Source of the DNA: UBA2357 sp046295975
GTDB taxonomy: Bacteria; Pseudomonadota; Gammaproteobacteria; Burkholderiales; Rhodocyclaceae
Direction of reading: 5' to 3'
Length of the DNA: 64,000 bases
NCBI GenBank assembly: GCA_046295975.1
Contig: JBKBMG010000022.1
Coordinates: 17,041 to 81,040, forward strand
Shown here: positions 28,610 through 37,474 of the stretch, one piece after another
How positions within the stretch are numbered: position 1 is the stretch's first letter
Layout: every line of letters begins with the position of its first letter
The notes under the pieces: generated by a model
What the model was told of the DNA's origin: nothing
Seen by the model: only the letters and a program-made list of their open reading frames with translations
Database searches by the model: none
Position numbers and translations under genes: made by a program

Positions 28610-29553
28610 GCGAGCTGCTGGACATCGTATTGTCCTCTTCCTTCTGGGTGGCCACGCTGCGCATTGCCACGCCGTTGATCCTGGGCACGCTGGGCGTGCT
28701 GCTGTGCGAGCGGGCCGGGGTGCTCAACCTTGGCATCGAAGGCATCATGGTGGCCGGGGCCTTCACCGGCTGGCTGGCGGTGTGGCTGGGCGCGGACTTG
28801 TGGGCCGGGGTGGGGGTGGCGATGCTGTGCGGGGCGATGTTCGGTCTGCTGCATGCCGGGTTGACCGTCTGGCTGGGGGTGTCCCAGCATGTGGCCGGCC
28901 TGGGCATCACCTTGCTCGCCACCAGTCTCTCCGCCTATGCCTACCGGGTGTCCCTGCCGCAGGTGAGCACGCCGCCCACGGTCGAGCCGTTCGCACCGCT
29001 GACGGCCCTCTCCGGCTTGCCGTGGATCGGCCCGGCGCTGGGCGCGCAGACCGTGCTCACCCTGCTGGCGCTGCTGATGGTGCCGCTGGTGGCCTGGGTG
29101 CTGTATCGCACGCCGGTGGGGCTGGCGGTGCGCATGGTGGGCGAGAACCCCTCGGCCGCCGAAGCCCAGGGCCTGAACGTGATCGTGGTGCGCACCGGTG
29201 CGGTCATGGCGGGGTCCATGCTGATGGCGCTGGCCGGTGCCTTCCTGACCCTGTCGGCCTTCAACGCGTTCTTCTTCAACATGGTGAATGGCCGGGGCTG
29301 GGTGTGCATTGCGCTGGTAGTGTTTGCGTCGTGGCGCCCGGGCAAGGCCTTGCTCGGGGCCGTGCTGTTCGCGGCCTTCGATGCGCTGCAACTACGCCTG
29401 CAACAGGCCGGCGACATCCTGCCGGTGGTGGTGCCGTACCAGATGTATCTGATGCTGCCCTACATCCTGTCCATTCTCGCGCTGGTGATCATGGCGCGGC
29501 GGGCGGCCTACCCACAGGCACTCATGAAACCGTATCGCAAGGGGGAGCGCTGA
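28606..29553 (+). CDS. BMP-type ABC transporter permease 2
   Basis: A 315-residue permease with about eight to nine membrane segments. The family motif ERAGVLNLGIEGIMVAGAF lies at about 32-50 and the segment AVRMVGENPSAAEAQGLNV is the cytoplasmic coupling loop. It forms the heteromeric channel with permease 1. The next gene, the deaminase, starts 25 bp after its stop. Confidence 0.9.
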   Translation: MSELLDIVLSSSFWVATLRIATPLILGTLGVLLCERAGVLNLGIEGIMVAGAFTGWLAVWLGADLWAGVGVAMLCGAMFGLLHAGLTVWLGVSQHVAGLGITLLATSLSAYAYRVSLPQVSTPPTVEPFAPLTALSGLPWIGPALGAQTVLTLLALLMVPLVAWVLYRTPVGLAVRMVGENPSAAEAQGLNVIVVRTGAVMAGSMLMALAGAFLTLSAFNAFFFNMVNGRGWVCIALVVFASWRPGKALLGAVLFAAFDALQLRLQQAGDILPVVVPYQMYLMLPYILSILALVIMARRAAYPQALMKPYRKGER

Positions 29554-29578
29554 GGCGCGCCCGGCGGTAGGAGGAAAC

Positions 29579-30850
29579 ATGTTCGATCTCATCGTTCGCA
29601 ATGCCAGTCTGGTGGACGGCCGCAGCGGTATCGACGTCGGCGTGCGCGACGGGCGCATCGTGGCGCTGGAGGCGGCCCTGCCCGGGGAGGCTGGCGAGGT
29701 GCTGGAGGCGGATGGACAGTTGCTGAGCCCGCCCTTCGTCGACGCCCACTTCCATATGGATTCGACCCTGTCCTACGGCATGCCGCGGGTGAACCAGTCC
29801 GGCACGCTGCTCGAGGGCATTGCGCTGTGGGGCGAACTCAAGCCGCTGCTGACCCAGGAGGCGCTGGTCGAGCGCGCGCTGCGCTACTGCGACTGGGCGG
29901 TGGCGCGCGGGCTGCTGGCGATCCGCTCGCATGTGGATGTGTGCGATCCGCGTCTGCTGGCGGTGGAGGCGCTGTTGCACGTGCGCGAACGGGTGAAGCC
30001 GTGGATAGACCTGCAACTGGTGGCCTTCCCGCAGGACGGAGTGCTGCGCAGCCCCGGCGCGCGGGCCAACCTGACGCGGGCGCTGGACATGGGCGTGGAC
30101 GTGGTCGGCGGCATTCCGCATTTCGAGCGCACCATGGCCGATGGGGCGGAGTCGGTGCGCATCCTCACCGAGCTGGCGGCCGAACGCGGCCTGCGGGTGG
30201 ACATGCATTGCGACGAGACCGACGATCCGCTGTCGCGCCACATCGAGACGCTGGCCGCCCATACCCAGCGCCTCGGCCTGCACGGACGGGTGGCCGGTTC
30301 GCATCTGACCTCCATGCATTCCATGGACAACTACTACGTGTCCAAGCTGATGCCGTTGATGCGCGAGGCCGGGGTGGCGGCAATCGCCAATCCGTTGATC
30401 AACATCACCCTGCAGGGCCGGCACGATACCTACCCCAAGCGCCGCGGCATGACCCGGGTACCCGAACTGCTAGCCGCCGGGGTGCCGGTGGCTTTCGGGC
30501 AAGATTGCGTGATGGATCCGTGGTACGGCCTGGGGTCGGCGGACATGCTGGAGGTGGCCCACATGGGCTTGCACGTTGCGCAGATGACCGGGCAGGCGGC
30601 GATGCGCGCCTGTTTCGACGCGGTCACCCGCACGCCGGCGGAGATCCTGGGTTTGGAAGGCTACGGCGTGGCGGTGGGCTGCCGGGCGGATTTCGTGCTG
30701 CTGGACGCGCGAAACCCGGTGGAGGCCATGCGCCTGCGTGCCAACCGGCTGGCGGTGGTGCGCGCCGGCAAGGTGGTGGCGCGCAGCGCGCCGCAGCGCA
30801 CCACGCTGGCCCTGGACGGACGTGCCGCCGAGGTGGATTTCCGGATTTGA
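29579..30850 (+). CDS. Cytosine deaminase-family amidohydrolase, candidate 5-methylcytosine deaminase
   Basis: A 423-residue metal-dependent deaminase close to E. coli CodA over its full length. Conserved residues are His57 and His59 (DAHFH), His210 with Glu213 (HCDETDD), His242 and the metal Asp309 (FGQDCVMDPWYGLG). The next position, equivalent to CodA Asp314, is Cys310, and CodA His312 is replaced by Gln. Published work on CodA homologues (Hitchcock and co-workers) found that enzymes lacking Asp314 deaminate 5-methylcytosine to thymine. That function is therefore proposed here, with cytosine, isocytosine or related bases as alternatives. It follows the importer operon with a GGAGG-like site before ATG 29579. 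Confidence 0.85.
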   Translation: MFDLIVRNASLVDGRSGIDVGVRDGRIVALEAALPGEAGEVLEADGQLLSPPFVDAHFHMDSTLSYGMPRVNQSGTLLEGIALWGELKPLLTQEALVERALRYCDWAVARGLLAIRSHVDVCDPRLLAVEALLHVRERVKPWIDLQLVAFPQDGVLRSPGARANLTRALDMGVDVVGGIPHFERTMADGAESVRILTELAAERGLRVDMHCDETDDPLSRHIETLAAHTQRLGLHGRVAGSHLTSMHSMDNYYVSKLMPLMREAGVAAIANPLINITLQGRHDTYPKRRGMTRVPELLAAGVPVAFGQDCVMDPWYGLGSADMLEVAHMGLHVAQMTGQAAMRACFDAVTRTPAEILGLEGYGVAVGCRADFVLLDARNPVEAMRLRANRLAVVRAGKVVARSAPQRTTLALDGRAAEVDFRI

Positions 30851-30864
30851 GCCCGCGCCGGCCG

Positions 30865-31611
30865 CTATTCGCCCAGTAGCCGCAGGATTTCGCCTTCGGC
30901 CGAGAGGGCGGCAAAGGCCTCTCGCGCGCGCTCGACCACCTCGTCGGACGTCCCCGGGCTGAACGCCATGTACAGGCCCTTGACCAGGGCGTCGAGGGTG
31001 AGTACCGGCTCCAGCGTGTCGTAGGGAACGCCTTCCTCCAGACAGAACTGGCGGGCGTCGCGTTCCGGCATCGGCACCAGGTCGACCTGGCGGTTGAGCA
31101 GCTTGCGGAAATTGTCGGTGTTCTGTGCCGACACCACCAGGCGGGTGAAACCCTGTCCCTGTAGGAAGGTGTGGCGCACGTCATCGCGCAGCACGCCGAT
31201 GCTGAAGCCGCGCAGGGCATTCAGGTCGGTGGCCCGCAGGTCGTTCCGTTCGCGCAGCTTGTACAGGTGGTATTCGATGCGAGTGAGCTGGGCCGCCCAT
31301 TTGAACAGGTGTTCACGCTCGGGCGTGCGCGCAATCAGGTAGATCAGTACGTTGGGTTCGCGCTGCGCCATGTCGTAGGCGCGTGCCCACGGATAAAGCC
31401 CGACGCTGTAGTCGGTGAGGCCGGCGCGCTGCAGAATGGCCTCGACTGCATCGGTCGCCGGGCCGCCGACCCGGTCGCCGACGAGATAGGTGTAGGACGT
31501 GTCTTCGGTGACGACACGCAGCGTCTGCGCGACCGTCGCGCCGGCACTGAAGCAGGTTGCGAGCAGGGCCAGGGCGATGTGGGCGAGTCGGTGGCACATC
31601 GGGTTGTTCAT
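30865..31611 (-). CDS. Solitary periplasmic solute-binding protein (PBPb-like), copy 1
   Basis: The 248-residue protein has a signal peptide (AHIALALLATCFSAGATVAQ) and the extracellular solute-binding family 3 fold, with LRVVTEDTSYTYL at the first strand and YPWARAYDMAQREPNVLIYLIARTPERE, a motif shared with the paralogue at 33097-33957. ATG 31611 follows GGAGTCCTT. No permease or ATPase gene is adjacent, so it is unlikely to serve a transporter encoded here. A sensory role with the neighbouring diguanylate cyclase is inferred. It is convergent with the deaminase gene. Confidence 0.85.
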   Translation of the reverse strand: MNNPMCHRLAHIALALLATCFSAGATVAQTLRVVTEDTSYTYLVGDRVGGPATDAVEAILQRAGLTDYSVGLYPWARAYDMAQREPNVLIYLIARTPEREHLFKWAAQLTRIEYHLYKLRERNDLRATDLNALRGFSIGVLRDDVRHTFLQGQGFTRLVVSAQNTDNFRKLLNRQVDLVPMPERDARQFCLEEGVPYDTLEPVLTLDALVKGLYMAFSPGTSDEVVERAREAFAALSAEGEILRLLGE

Positions 31612-31682
31612 AAGGACTCCTCGTTGCGGTCGAGCGTGTCGGGCGGTGGCGGTGGCGATGGCAAGCAACGGCTGCAAGGTGG

Positions 31683-33125
31683 TCATTCGGCGACGCGGTC
31701 CCGGCCTTCGCGCTTGGCGCGGTACAAGGCCTGATCGGCGCGGTCGAGCAGCATGTCCACATGGTCCATTTCGGCGGGGTCGAGTTGCGCGACGCCGATG
31801 CTCAGGGTCACGTACGCGCCGGCTCCGCCCGCGCCATGTTCGAGCCCGCGGGCGGCCAGGGCGCTGCGCAGGCGCTCGGCGGCGTCGCGGGCGCGTGCCG
31901 CGTCCACGCCCGGCAGCAGGGCGGCGAATTCCTCGCCTCCGACGCGGGCCACCAGTTCGCCCGCGCGTGCAAATGTCGTTTGCAGAATTGCGGCAATGTT
32001 GCGCAGGCAGTCGTCACCGGCGGCATGGCCGAAGGTGTCGTTGTAGGCCTTGAAGTGATCGACGTCGCACATCAGCACCGATAGCGGCTGTCCCAGGCGC
32101 AAGGCGCGGCGGAATTCGATTTCCTTGGTCTCGTCGAAATGGCGGCGATTGGCCAGCCCAGTGAGCGGATCGCTGCGCGACAACTCCTCCAGCCGGGTAT
32201 TGGCGGCGCGCAGTTCGGCAGTGCGCGCCTCGACCAGTTCGGCGAGCCGGTCGCGGTGGGCGGCGAGTTCCTGCTCGTACTGGCGCTGGCGTCGGAGGTA
32301 GGCGGAGAGCTTGGCCTGCAAGTCGTTGACCCCGGATTCGAGCAGATTGAGCTCGTCTCGACGCGGCTGGCGCTGCAGGTGCAAGGGCCGGTGCAGATTG
32401 TCGGGCGCAAGTTCGCCGAGATGGCGGGCGATGCGGCGCACATGCACGGTAACCGAACGGTTGAACATCCACATGATCAGCCCGGCGAGCAGCAGTGACT
32501 GCACCACCTGGGTGAGCACGATGCCTGCCAGTTCGCCATGCAGGCGCTGCCACAGCAGGCGCTCGTTGCCTTCGATGGCCAACTCGCCGACGACTTCGTG
32601 TGCGCCGGGGTAGGGTTCGTAGACCAGTTCGTGGCGCAGCGACGGCGCCCAGTGCGCGCCCGTGTGGTCGGCATGGCGGTACTCGAGCTGCTCCGCCTCG
32701 CGCCCGGCGCGGGGAATGCGTACCTGCAACAGGCCGACCGCCGCCACCTGGGCCACGCTGTCGAGCTGGGTTTCCAGCGCTTCGCGGTCCATTTCCCAGA
32801 TGGCCTTCGACAAGGTGCGCTGGAATACCTTGTCGATCAGCGTCAGCTCCGCGTTCATTGCCGCGAGGTGGCCGCGCCATGCCGACGCGCTGCGCACCCC
32901 CACTGCGGCCGCGGTGAAGATCAGGCAGAACAGCAGCGTGGCCAGTACCAGGCGGCGGCCCAGCGAAGCGGGGGCCGGGGAGGCAGGCGCAGGCATGGTG
33001 TCCGTCGCCGGCGGTTGCGCCCGGTCGGGAGGTGTCCCGCTCATCCGTGCGAGGTGGGCCGGATTCTGCACGGCCAGCGTGGCCGCCCCGGCGCCCTCAC
33101 CGCCATCTTTCGGCGATGGTGTCAT
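31683..33125 (-). CDS. Membrane-bound diguanylate cyclase with periplasmic domain
   Basis: A 480-residue sensor cyclase. A Pro/Ala-rich cytoplasmic head is followed by membrane segment 1 (about 57-80), a periplasmic domain (about 81-202), membrane segment 2 (203-220), a HAMP-like region, a coiled coil (265-318) and a GGDEF domain with the intact signature GGEEF (396-400). The inhibitory RxxD site reads RAGE (387-390), so product inhibition may be changed. The start at ATG 33125 overlaps the upstream binding-protein gene by 29 bp and has GAGGA about 9 bases upstream; ATG 33044 is an alternative. It is flanked by two solute-binding proteins on the same strand. Confidence 0.88.
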   Translation of the reverse strand: MTPSPKDGGEGAGAATLAVQNPAHLARMSGTPPDRAQPPATDTMPAPASPAPASLGRRLVLATLLFCLIFTAAAVGVRSASAWRGHLAAMNAELTLIDKVFQRTLSKAIWEMDREALETQLDSVAQVAAVGLLQVRIPRAGREAEQLEYRHADHTGAHWAPSLRHELVYEPYPGAHEVVGELAIEGNERLLWQRLHGELAGIVLTQVVQSLLLAGLIMWMFNRSVTVHVRRIARHLGELAPDNLHRPLHLQRQPRRDELNLLESGVNDLQAKLSAYLRRQRQYEQELAAHRDRLAELVEARTAELRAANTRLEELSRSDPLTGLANRRHFDETKEIEFRRALRLGQPLSVLMCDVDHFKAYNDTFGHAAGDDCLRNIAAILQTTFARAGELVARVGGEEFAALLPGVDAARARDAAERLRSALAARGLEHGAGGAGAYVTLSIGVAQLDPAEMDHVDMLLDRADQALYRAKREGRDRVAE

Positions 33126-33957
33126 AGGTGCCGTCCTCGCGGATGCGCTGCAAGGCCTCGCGGAAGCGTTCCACCAGTGCATCCGGCGTGTTGCGGCTGA
33201 ACGCCATGTACAGCCCGCCGTCGCCCAGGTCCGGCAGGGCGAGTGCGCGCTCCGCGACGGTGGCCGGATCGTCGCCGGCCTCGCGCATCAGGTATAGGGC
33301 GTTGAGCTCGATGGAAATCCACAAGTCCACCCGCCCGGCCTTGAACTTCTCGTAGTTGTACTCATAGCGGTTGTTGGACTGCAGGTTGCGGCCGATCTCG
33401 AAGCCGCGCTCGACCAGGTACTGCTCGCCGGCGTCGTCCTTCACGGTGGCGATCTGGTAGCCCATGGCATCGCTCAGGCGCTCGAGCCGGATGCCGCTGC
33501 CGGGTGCGGCGTACAGGTACCAGTGGGTGGGGGCGACCATGCCCACCCACTTGAACAGCGATTCGCGCGGAGGCGTTCGGGTAATCGAGTAGATCAGCAC
33601 GTTCTCGGCGTTGAGCGCGATGTCGTAGGCACGGGCCCAAGGCATGGACTGGATCTCACCCTCCACGCCGGCCACCTGCATGACGGCCCGCACCACCTCG
33701 GTGCTCATGCCGGTGACGACGCCGTCACGCGTCATGTTGTAGGGCGCCAGTTCCTCGGTGACGACGCGAATGCTGTCCGCCCGGGCGGCCCCGGCCAGCC
33801 CCCACAGCAGTCCCGCCAGCAAGATCACGGCCATGGCCAGTCGGCAGGCGGCCGCAGCGTGCGCCGGCGACGGGCAAACCTGCGCCTGCGACGCCGGACG
33901 GCGACAAGGAGCGGCGGGACGTCGGGCGGGTTGCTGTGGCATGGGCGAACGACTCAT
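33097..33957 (-). CDS. Solitary periplasmic solute-binding protein (PBPb-like), copy 2
   Basis: A 286-residue solute-binding protein related to the one at 30865-31611; both share RVVTE and MPWARAYD...ENVLIYSITRTPPRESLFKW-type blocks. The signal anchor AMAVILLAGLLWGLAGAARADS lies about 40 residues from the proposed ATG 33957, after a Pro/Arg-rich head. A later start just before the hydrophobic segment would give a standard signal peptide. It is the first gene of a three-gene leftward operon with the cyclase and the second binding protein. The operon promoter lies in the region that also carries RutR-like boxes. Confidence 0.82.
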   Translation of the reverse strand: MSRSPMPQQPARRPAAPCRRPASQAQVCPSPAHAAAACRLAMAVILLAGLLWGLAGAARADSIRVVTEELAPYNMTRDGVVTGMSTEVVRAVMQVAGVEGEIQSMPWARAYDIALNAENVLIYSITRTPPRESLFKWVGMVAPTHWYLYAAPGSGIRLERLSDAMGYQIATVKDDAGEQYLVERGFEIGRNLQSNNRYEYNYEKFKAGRVDLWISIELNALYLMREAGDDPATVAERALALPDLGDGGLYMAFSRNTPDALVERFREALQRIREDGTYDTIAERWR

Positions 33958-34319
33958 CGTGGTGATTCCGGTGCGGCCTGCCGATGGCGATGGCCGTGAC
34001 CTCGGTTGGCGCTCCAGAAACGGCGGCAACGGTGGGCAGCCGGTCTTGGAAAGACTTGTTCGAACAAAAGAGTACACAGTCTGCATGGCGGGAAAGAGGA
34101 ATAACGTCACGGCGAGCGGTTCCTGAAGGCCTCATTCCGCGTCATCCGTCACAGGGACACGTCCGCGGTGTCGCAAGGGTGGCGGGTGTGTCGTCTGCAC
34201 CGGTGTCTGTAGTGGTTTTTCTGCCTGTACGGTATGGCCGCAAGACCAGCCGGCTATTCAACTTTGTACCGTCACCGTCTCTGTCATCGTCGGTGGGGTA
34301 GCGATTCAATACGTCCAGC

Positions 34320-34337
34320 TTTTACCACCTGGTAAAA
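34320..34337. promoter_or_regulatory. RutR-like operator, best copy
   Basis: TTTTACCACCTGGTAAAA is a perfect 8-2-8 inverted repeat. It matches the RutR consensus architecture (TTGACCA-NN-TGGTCAA) with A for G at the third position of each half. It lies about midway between the divergent sensor and pre operons. Confidence 0.75.
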
Positions 34338-34575
34338 CCGTTGTTCCGGTTCCCCACCCGTGCCGGGACGATGGCGTGGCCGGCGGCGCTCAGGCACCGT
34401 CGGCCACGGCGATCCGTGCCGGCCGTGGGCGACGCATCAAGCGTGTGCATCGGGGACGGGCACGTGCTCGATTTTGGGTCGTCCGATCGCGACGATTCCG
34501 GAAGTGGATTTTCAAGTTGTTGAAAATAAAAGAGGAGTATCTCAGGCACGGATGATGCTATTGCGAAGTGGTGAA

Positions 34576-34591
34576 TTGACCAGTTGGTAAA
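34576..34591. promoter_or_regulatory. RutR-like operator upstream of preT
   Basis: TTGACCAGTTGGTAAA has a left half identical to the E. coli RutR half-site TTGACCA and a right half of the local TGGTAAA type. It is 90 bp upstream of preT, a likely position for promoter control. Confidence 0.75.
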
Positions 34592-34680
34592 AGTCATGCG
34601 CTACGTCATACGCGCCGGATTGCGGACTTCCTCCGCCAATGACCGCAATGGGCCGGAACGGCCCGCAAAAGGAGACTGAC

Positions 34681-36027
34681 ATGGAGAAGCTGGCCGCCGT
34701 CGCGGACCTCCGTCCCGCAAGGCTGACCACCGAGCAGTACGCGCGCAACTTCTGCGACGCCCATCCGCCGCTCAATCCGGTGCAGGCCCGGATCGAGGCC
34801 GATCGCTGCTATTACTGCTACGACGCACCCTGTACCACGGCCTGTCCCACCCACATCGACATTCCCTCGTTCATCCATCGCATCGCCCAGGACAATGTGC
34901 GCGGTGCGGCCCATGCCATTCTCTCGGCCAATCCGTTGGGCGGCATGTGCGCGCGGGTGTGCCCGACCGAGGTGTTGTGCGAGCAGGCCTGCGTGCGCAA
35001 CACCAACGAGGACAAGCCGGTGGAGATCGGGCTGTTGCAGCGCCATGCCACCGACGCCTATCTGGCCGATCCGGGGGCGCCGCTGTTCGTGCGGGCACCG
35101 TCCACTGGCCGCAAGGTCGCGGTGGTCGGCGCCGGGCCGGCCGGCCTGGCGTGCGCGCACCGGCTGGCGCTGCATGGCCATGCAGTGGTGTTGTTCGAGG
35201 CCCAGCCCAAGCTCGGCGGCCTGAACGAATACGGCCTGGCCACATACAAAACCACCGACGGCTTCGCCCAGAAGGAGATCGACTGGCTGCTGTCGATCGG
35301 TGGCATCGAGGTCTGCACGTCCACCCGGCTGGGTGTGGAAATCCACCTCGACCAACTCGCCGAGCACTATGACGCGGTGTTCCTCGGCATCGGGCTGGGC
35401 GGGGTGAACAACATGGGTATTGCCGAGCCGCGCGTTCCGGGGCTGCGCGATGCCGTGGCCTTCATCGCCGAGCTGCGCCAGGCGGACGATTTCGCCAAGG
35501 TGCCGGTCGGTCGCCGGGTGGTGGTGATCGGCGGGGGCATGACCGCGGTCGATGCCGCGGTGCAGTCGCGCAAGCTGGGCGCGGAGGACGTGACCATCGT
35601 CTATCGCCGCGGCCAGGCCGACATGCCGGCGTCCGCCTACGAGCAGCAATGGGCCCAGACCAACGGGGTGAAGATCAAGGATTGGGCGGCGCCGCGCGAG
35701 GTGCTGGTCGACGACGGCACCCTGTCGGGCATGCGCTTCGTTCGCACCCGGCTGGAGGGCGGCAAGCTGGTCGAGACCGGCGACTGCTTCGAGCTGGAGG
35801 CGGACATGGTGCTCAAGGCCATTGGCCAGACCCTGGTGCCTGACGCCGTGGCCGCGTTGCTGCGCATCGAGCGCGGGCGCATCGTCACCGAGCCCGACGG
35901 CCGCAGCGGTCACCCGAAGATCTGGGCGGGCGGCGACTGCCGCCTGGGTGGGCGCGACCTCACTGTCGAGGCGGTCGAGCACGGCAAGCTCGCCGCAGAG
36001 AGCATTCATGCGGCCTTGTTGGGCTGA
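34681..36027 (+). CDS. preT: NAD-dependent dihydropyrimidine dehydrogenase subunit PreT
   Basis: PreT is the flavin and iron-sulfur electron-input subunit of PreTA, which reduces uracil and thymine to the dihydro bases. The 448-residue protein has an N-terminal cluster domain with Cys43, 46, 51, 55, 90, 94, 100 and 104, then two nucleotide-binding folds starting at GAGPAG (150-155) and GGGMTAVDAA. ATG 34681 follows AAGGAGACTGAC. It is 29 bp upstream of preA in the same operon. Confidence 0.94.
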   Translation: MEKLAAVADLRPARLTTEQYARNFCDAHPPLNPVQARIEADRCYYCYDAPCTTACPTHIDIPSFIHRIAQDNVRGAAHAILSANPLGGMCARVCPTEVLCEQACVRNTNEDKPVEIGLLQRHATDAYLADPGAPLFVRAPSTGRKVAVVGAGPAGLACAHRLALHGHAVVLFEAQPKLGGLNEYGLATYKTTDGFAQKEIDWLLSIGGIEVCTSTRLGVEIHLDQLAEHYDAVFLGIGLGGVNNMGIAEPRVPGLRDAVAFIAELRQADDFAKVPVGRRVVVIGGGMTAVDAAVQSRKLGAEDVTIVYRRGQADMPASAYEQQWAQTNGVKIKDWAAPREVLVDDGTLSGMRFVRTRLEGGKLVETGDCFELEADMVLKAIGQTLVPDAVAALLRIERGRIVTEPDGRSGHPKIWAGGDCRLGGRDLTVEAVEHGKLAAESIHAALLG

Positions 36028-36056
36028 GCCGCACATCCCGATCAGGAGTAACAGAC

Positions 36057-37364
36057 ATGGCTGATTTGAGTACCGATTTCCTGGGCATCAAGAGCCCCAA
36101 CCCGTTCTGGCTGGCTTCCGCGCCGCCCACCGACAAGGAATACAACGTGGTCCGCGCGTTCGAGGCGGGCTGGGGCGGGGTGGTCTGGAAAACCCTGGGC
36201 GAAGACCCCCCGGTGGTCAATGTGAATGGCCCGCGCTATGCCACGCTGCTGACCGGCGACCGCCGGGTGGTGGGCTTCAACAACATCGAGCTGATCTCCG
36301 ACCGGCCACTGGCGGTGAATCTGGAGGAGATCCGCCGCGTCAAGCGCGCCTGGCCGGACCGTGCGATGATCGTGTCGCTGATGGTGCCGTGCAACGAGGC
36401 GTCGTGGAAGCGCATCCTGCCGATGGTGGAGGACACCGGGGCCGACGGCATCGAACTCAACTTCGGCTGTCCCCACGGCATGAGCGAGCGCGGCATGGGG
36501 GCGGCGGTGGGGCAGGTGCCCGAGTACATCGAGATGGTCACCCGCTGGTGCAAGCAGTACAGCCGCCTGCCGGTGATCGTGAAGCTCACGCCCAACATCA
36601 CCGACGTGCGCTTCCCGGCGCGCGCGGCCAGGGCGGGCGGGGCGGATGCGGTGTCGCTGATCAACACCATCAACTCCATCATGGGCGTTGATCTCGAGCG
36701 CATGATCATGAGCCCGAGCACCGACGGGCGCGGTTCGCACGGCGGCTACTGCGGCCCCGCGGTGAAGCCGATCGCGCAGAACATGGTGGCCGAGATCGCC
36801 CGCGATCCGGCCACCGCCGGGATGCCGATCTCGGGCATCGGCGGCGTGTCCACCTGGCGCGACGCAGCGGAGTTCATCGCGCTCGGCTGCGGCACGGTGC
36901 AGGTGTGCACCGCGGCGATGGTGTATGGCTTCAAGATCGTACAGGACATGTGCGACGGGCTTTCCAACTTCATGGACGGGCACGGCTATGCCTCGGTGGC
37001 GCAAATGGTCGGGCGGGCGGTGCCAACGGTGTCCGACTGGCGCTACCTCAACCTCAACCATGTGGACAAGGCCGTCATCGACCAGGATCTGTGCATCAAG
37101 TGCGGTCGTTGCCATGTCGCCTGCGAAGACACCTCGCACCAGGCCATCACCCGCATGAAGGACGGCGAACGGCACTTCGAGGTGATCGAAGAAGAGTGCG
37201 TCGGCTGTAATCTGTGCGTCTCGATCTGTCCGGTGCCCAGTTGCATCAGCATGCGCAGCCTGGCACCGGGCGAGGTGGACAAGCGCACCGGCAAGGTGGT
37301 CAGCGGCGACTATGCCAACTGGACCACGCATCCCAACAATCCGATGCGCGAGGCCGCTGTATGA
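36057..37364 (+). CDS. preA: NAD-dependent dihydropyrimidine dehydrogenase subunit PreA
   Basis: PreA is the FMN subunit that holds the pyrimidine site. The 435-residue protein has a dihydroorotate-dehydrogenase-like barrel (1-320), with the NFGCPHGMSERGMGAAVGQVPE loop and KLTPNITD, and two C-terminal [4Fe-4S] motifs, CIKCGRCHVACEDTSHQA and CVGCNLCVSICPVPSC. The loop position that is Cys in mammalian enzymes (GLACGQDPE) appears as Val here; I cannot tell without an alignment whether this is normal for bacterial PreA. A GC hairpin follows before the permease gene. Confidence 0.95.
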   Translation: MADLSTDFLGIKSPNPFWLASAPPTDKEYNVVRAFEAGWGGVVWKTLGEDPPVVNVNGPRYATLLTGDRRVVGFNNIELISDRPLAVNLEEIRRVKRAWPDRAMIVSLMVPCNEASWKRILPMVEDTGADGIELNFGCPHGMSERGMGAAVGQVPEYIEMVTRWCKQYSRLPVIVKLTPNITDVRFPARAARAGGADAVSLINTINSIMGVDLERMIMSPSTDGRGSHGGYCGPAVKPIAQNMVAEIARDPATAGMPISGIGGVSTWRDAAEFIALGCGTVQVCTAAMVYGFKIVQDMCDGLSNFMDGHGYASVAQMVGRAVPTVSDWRYLNLNHVDKAVIDQDLCIKCGRCHVACEDTSHQAITRMKDGERHFEVIEEECVGCNLCVSICPVPSCISMRSLAPGEVDKRTGKVVSGDYANWTTHPNNPMREAAV

Positions 37365-37411
37365 GATGACGCGGGGGGCGTGGGGGCCCCTCCGGTCGGA
37401 AGCGATAACAA

Positions 37412-37437
37412 GCCCGGCATCGCACGCGGTGCCGGGC
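37412..37437 (+). terminator. Hairpin between preA and the permease gene
   Basis: GCCCGGCA and TGCCGGGC form an 8-bp stem with a 10-base loop, in the 110-bp gap after preA. No clear T run follows, so it may weaken read-through or protect the preTA message rather than terminate fully. Confidence 0.45.
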
Positions 37438-37474
37438 CTTCCCAGCAGCATGACGACAACCAACGGGTGAATTC

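Larger units (their letters stand above)
33958..34680. promoter_or_regulatory. Divergent control region of sensor operon and pre operon
   Basis: A 723-bp stretch without a supportable gene. It carries two RutR-like palindromes at 34320-34337 and 34576-34591 and has lower GC between about 34070 and 34610 than the flanking genes. The right-hand end has a strong ribosome binding site (AAAGGAGA) for preT. Confidence 0.7.
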
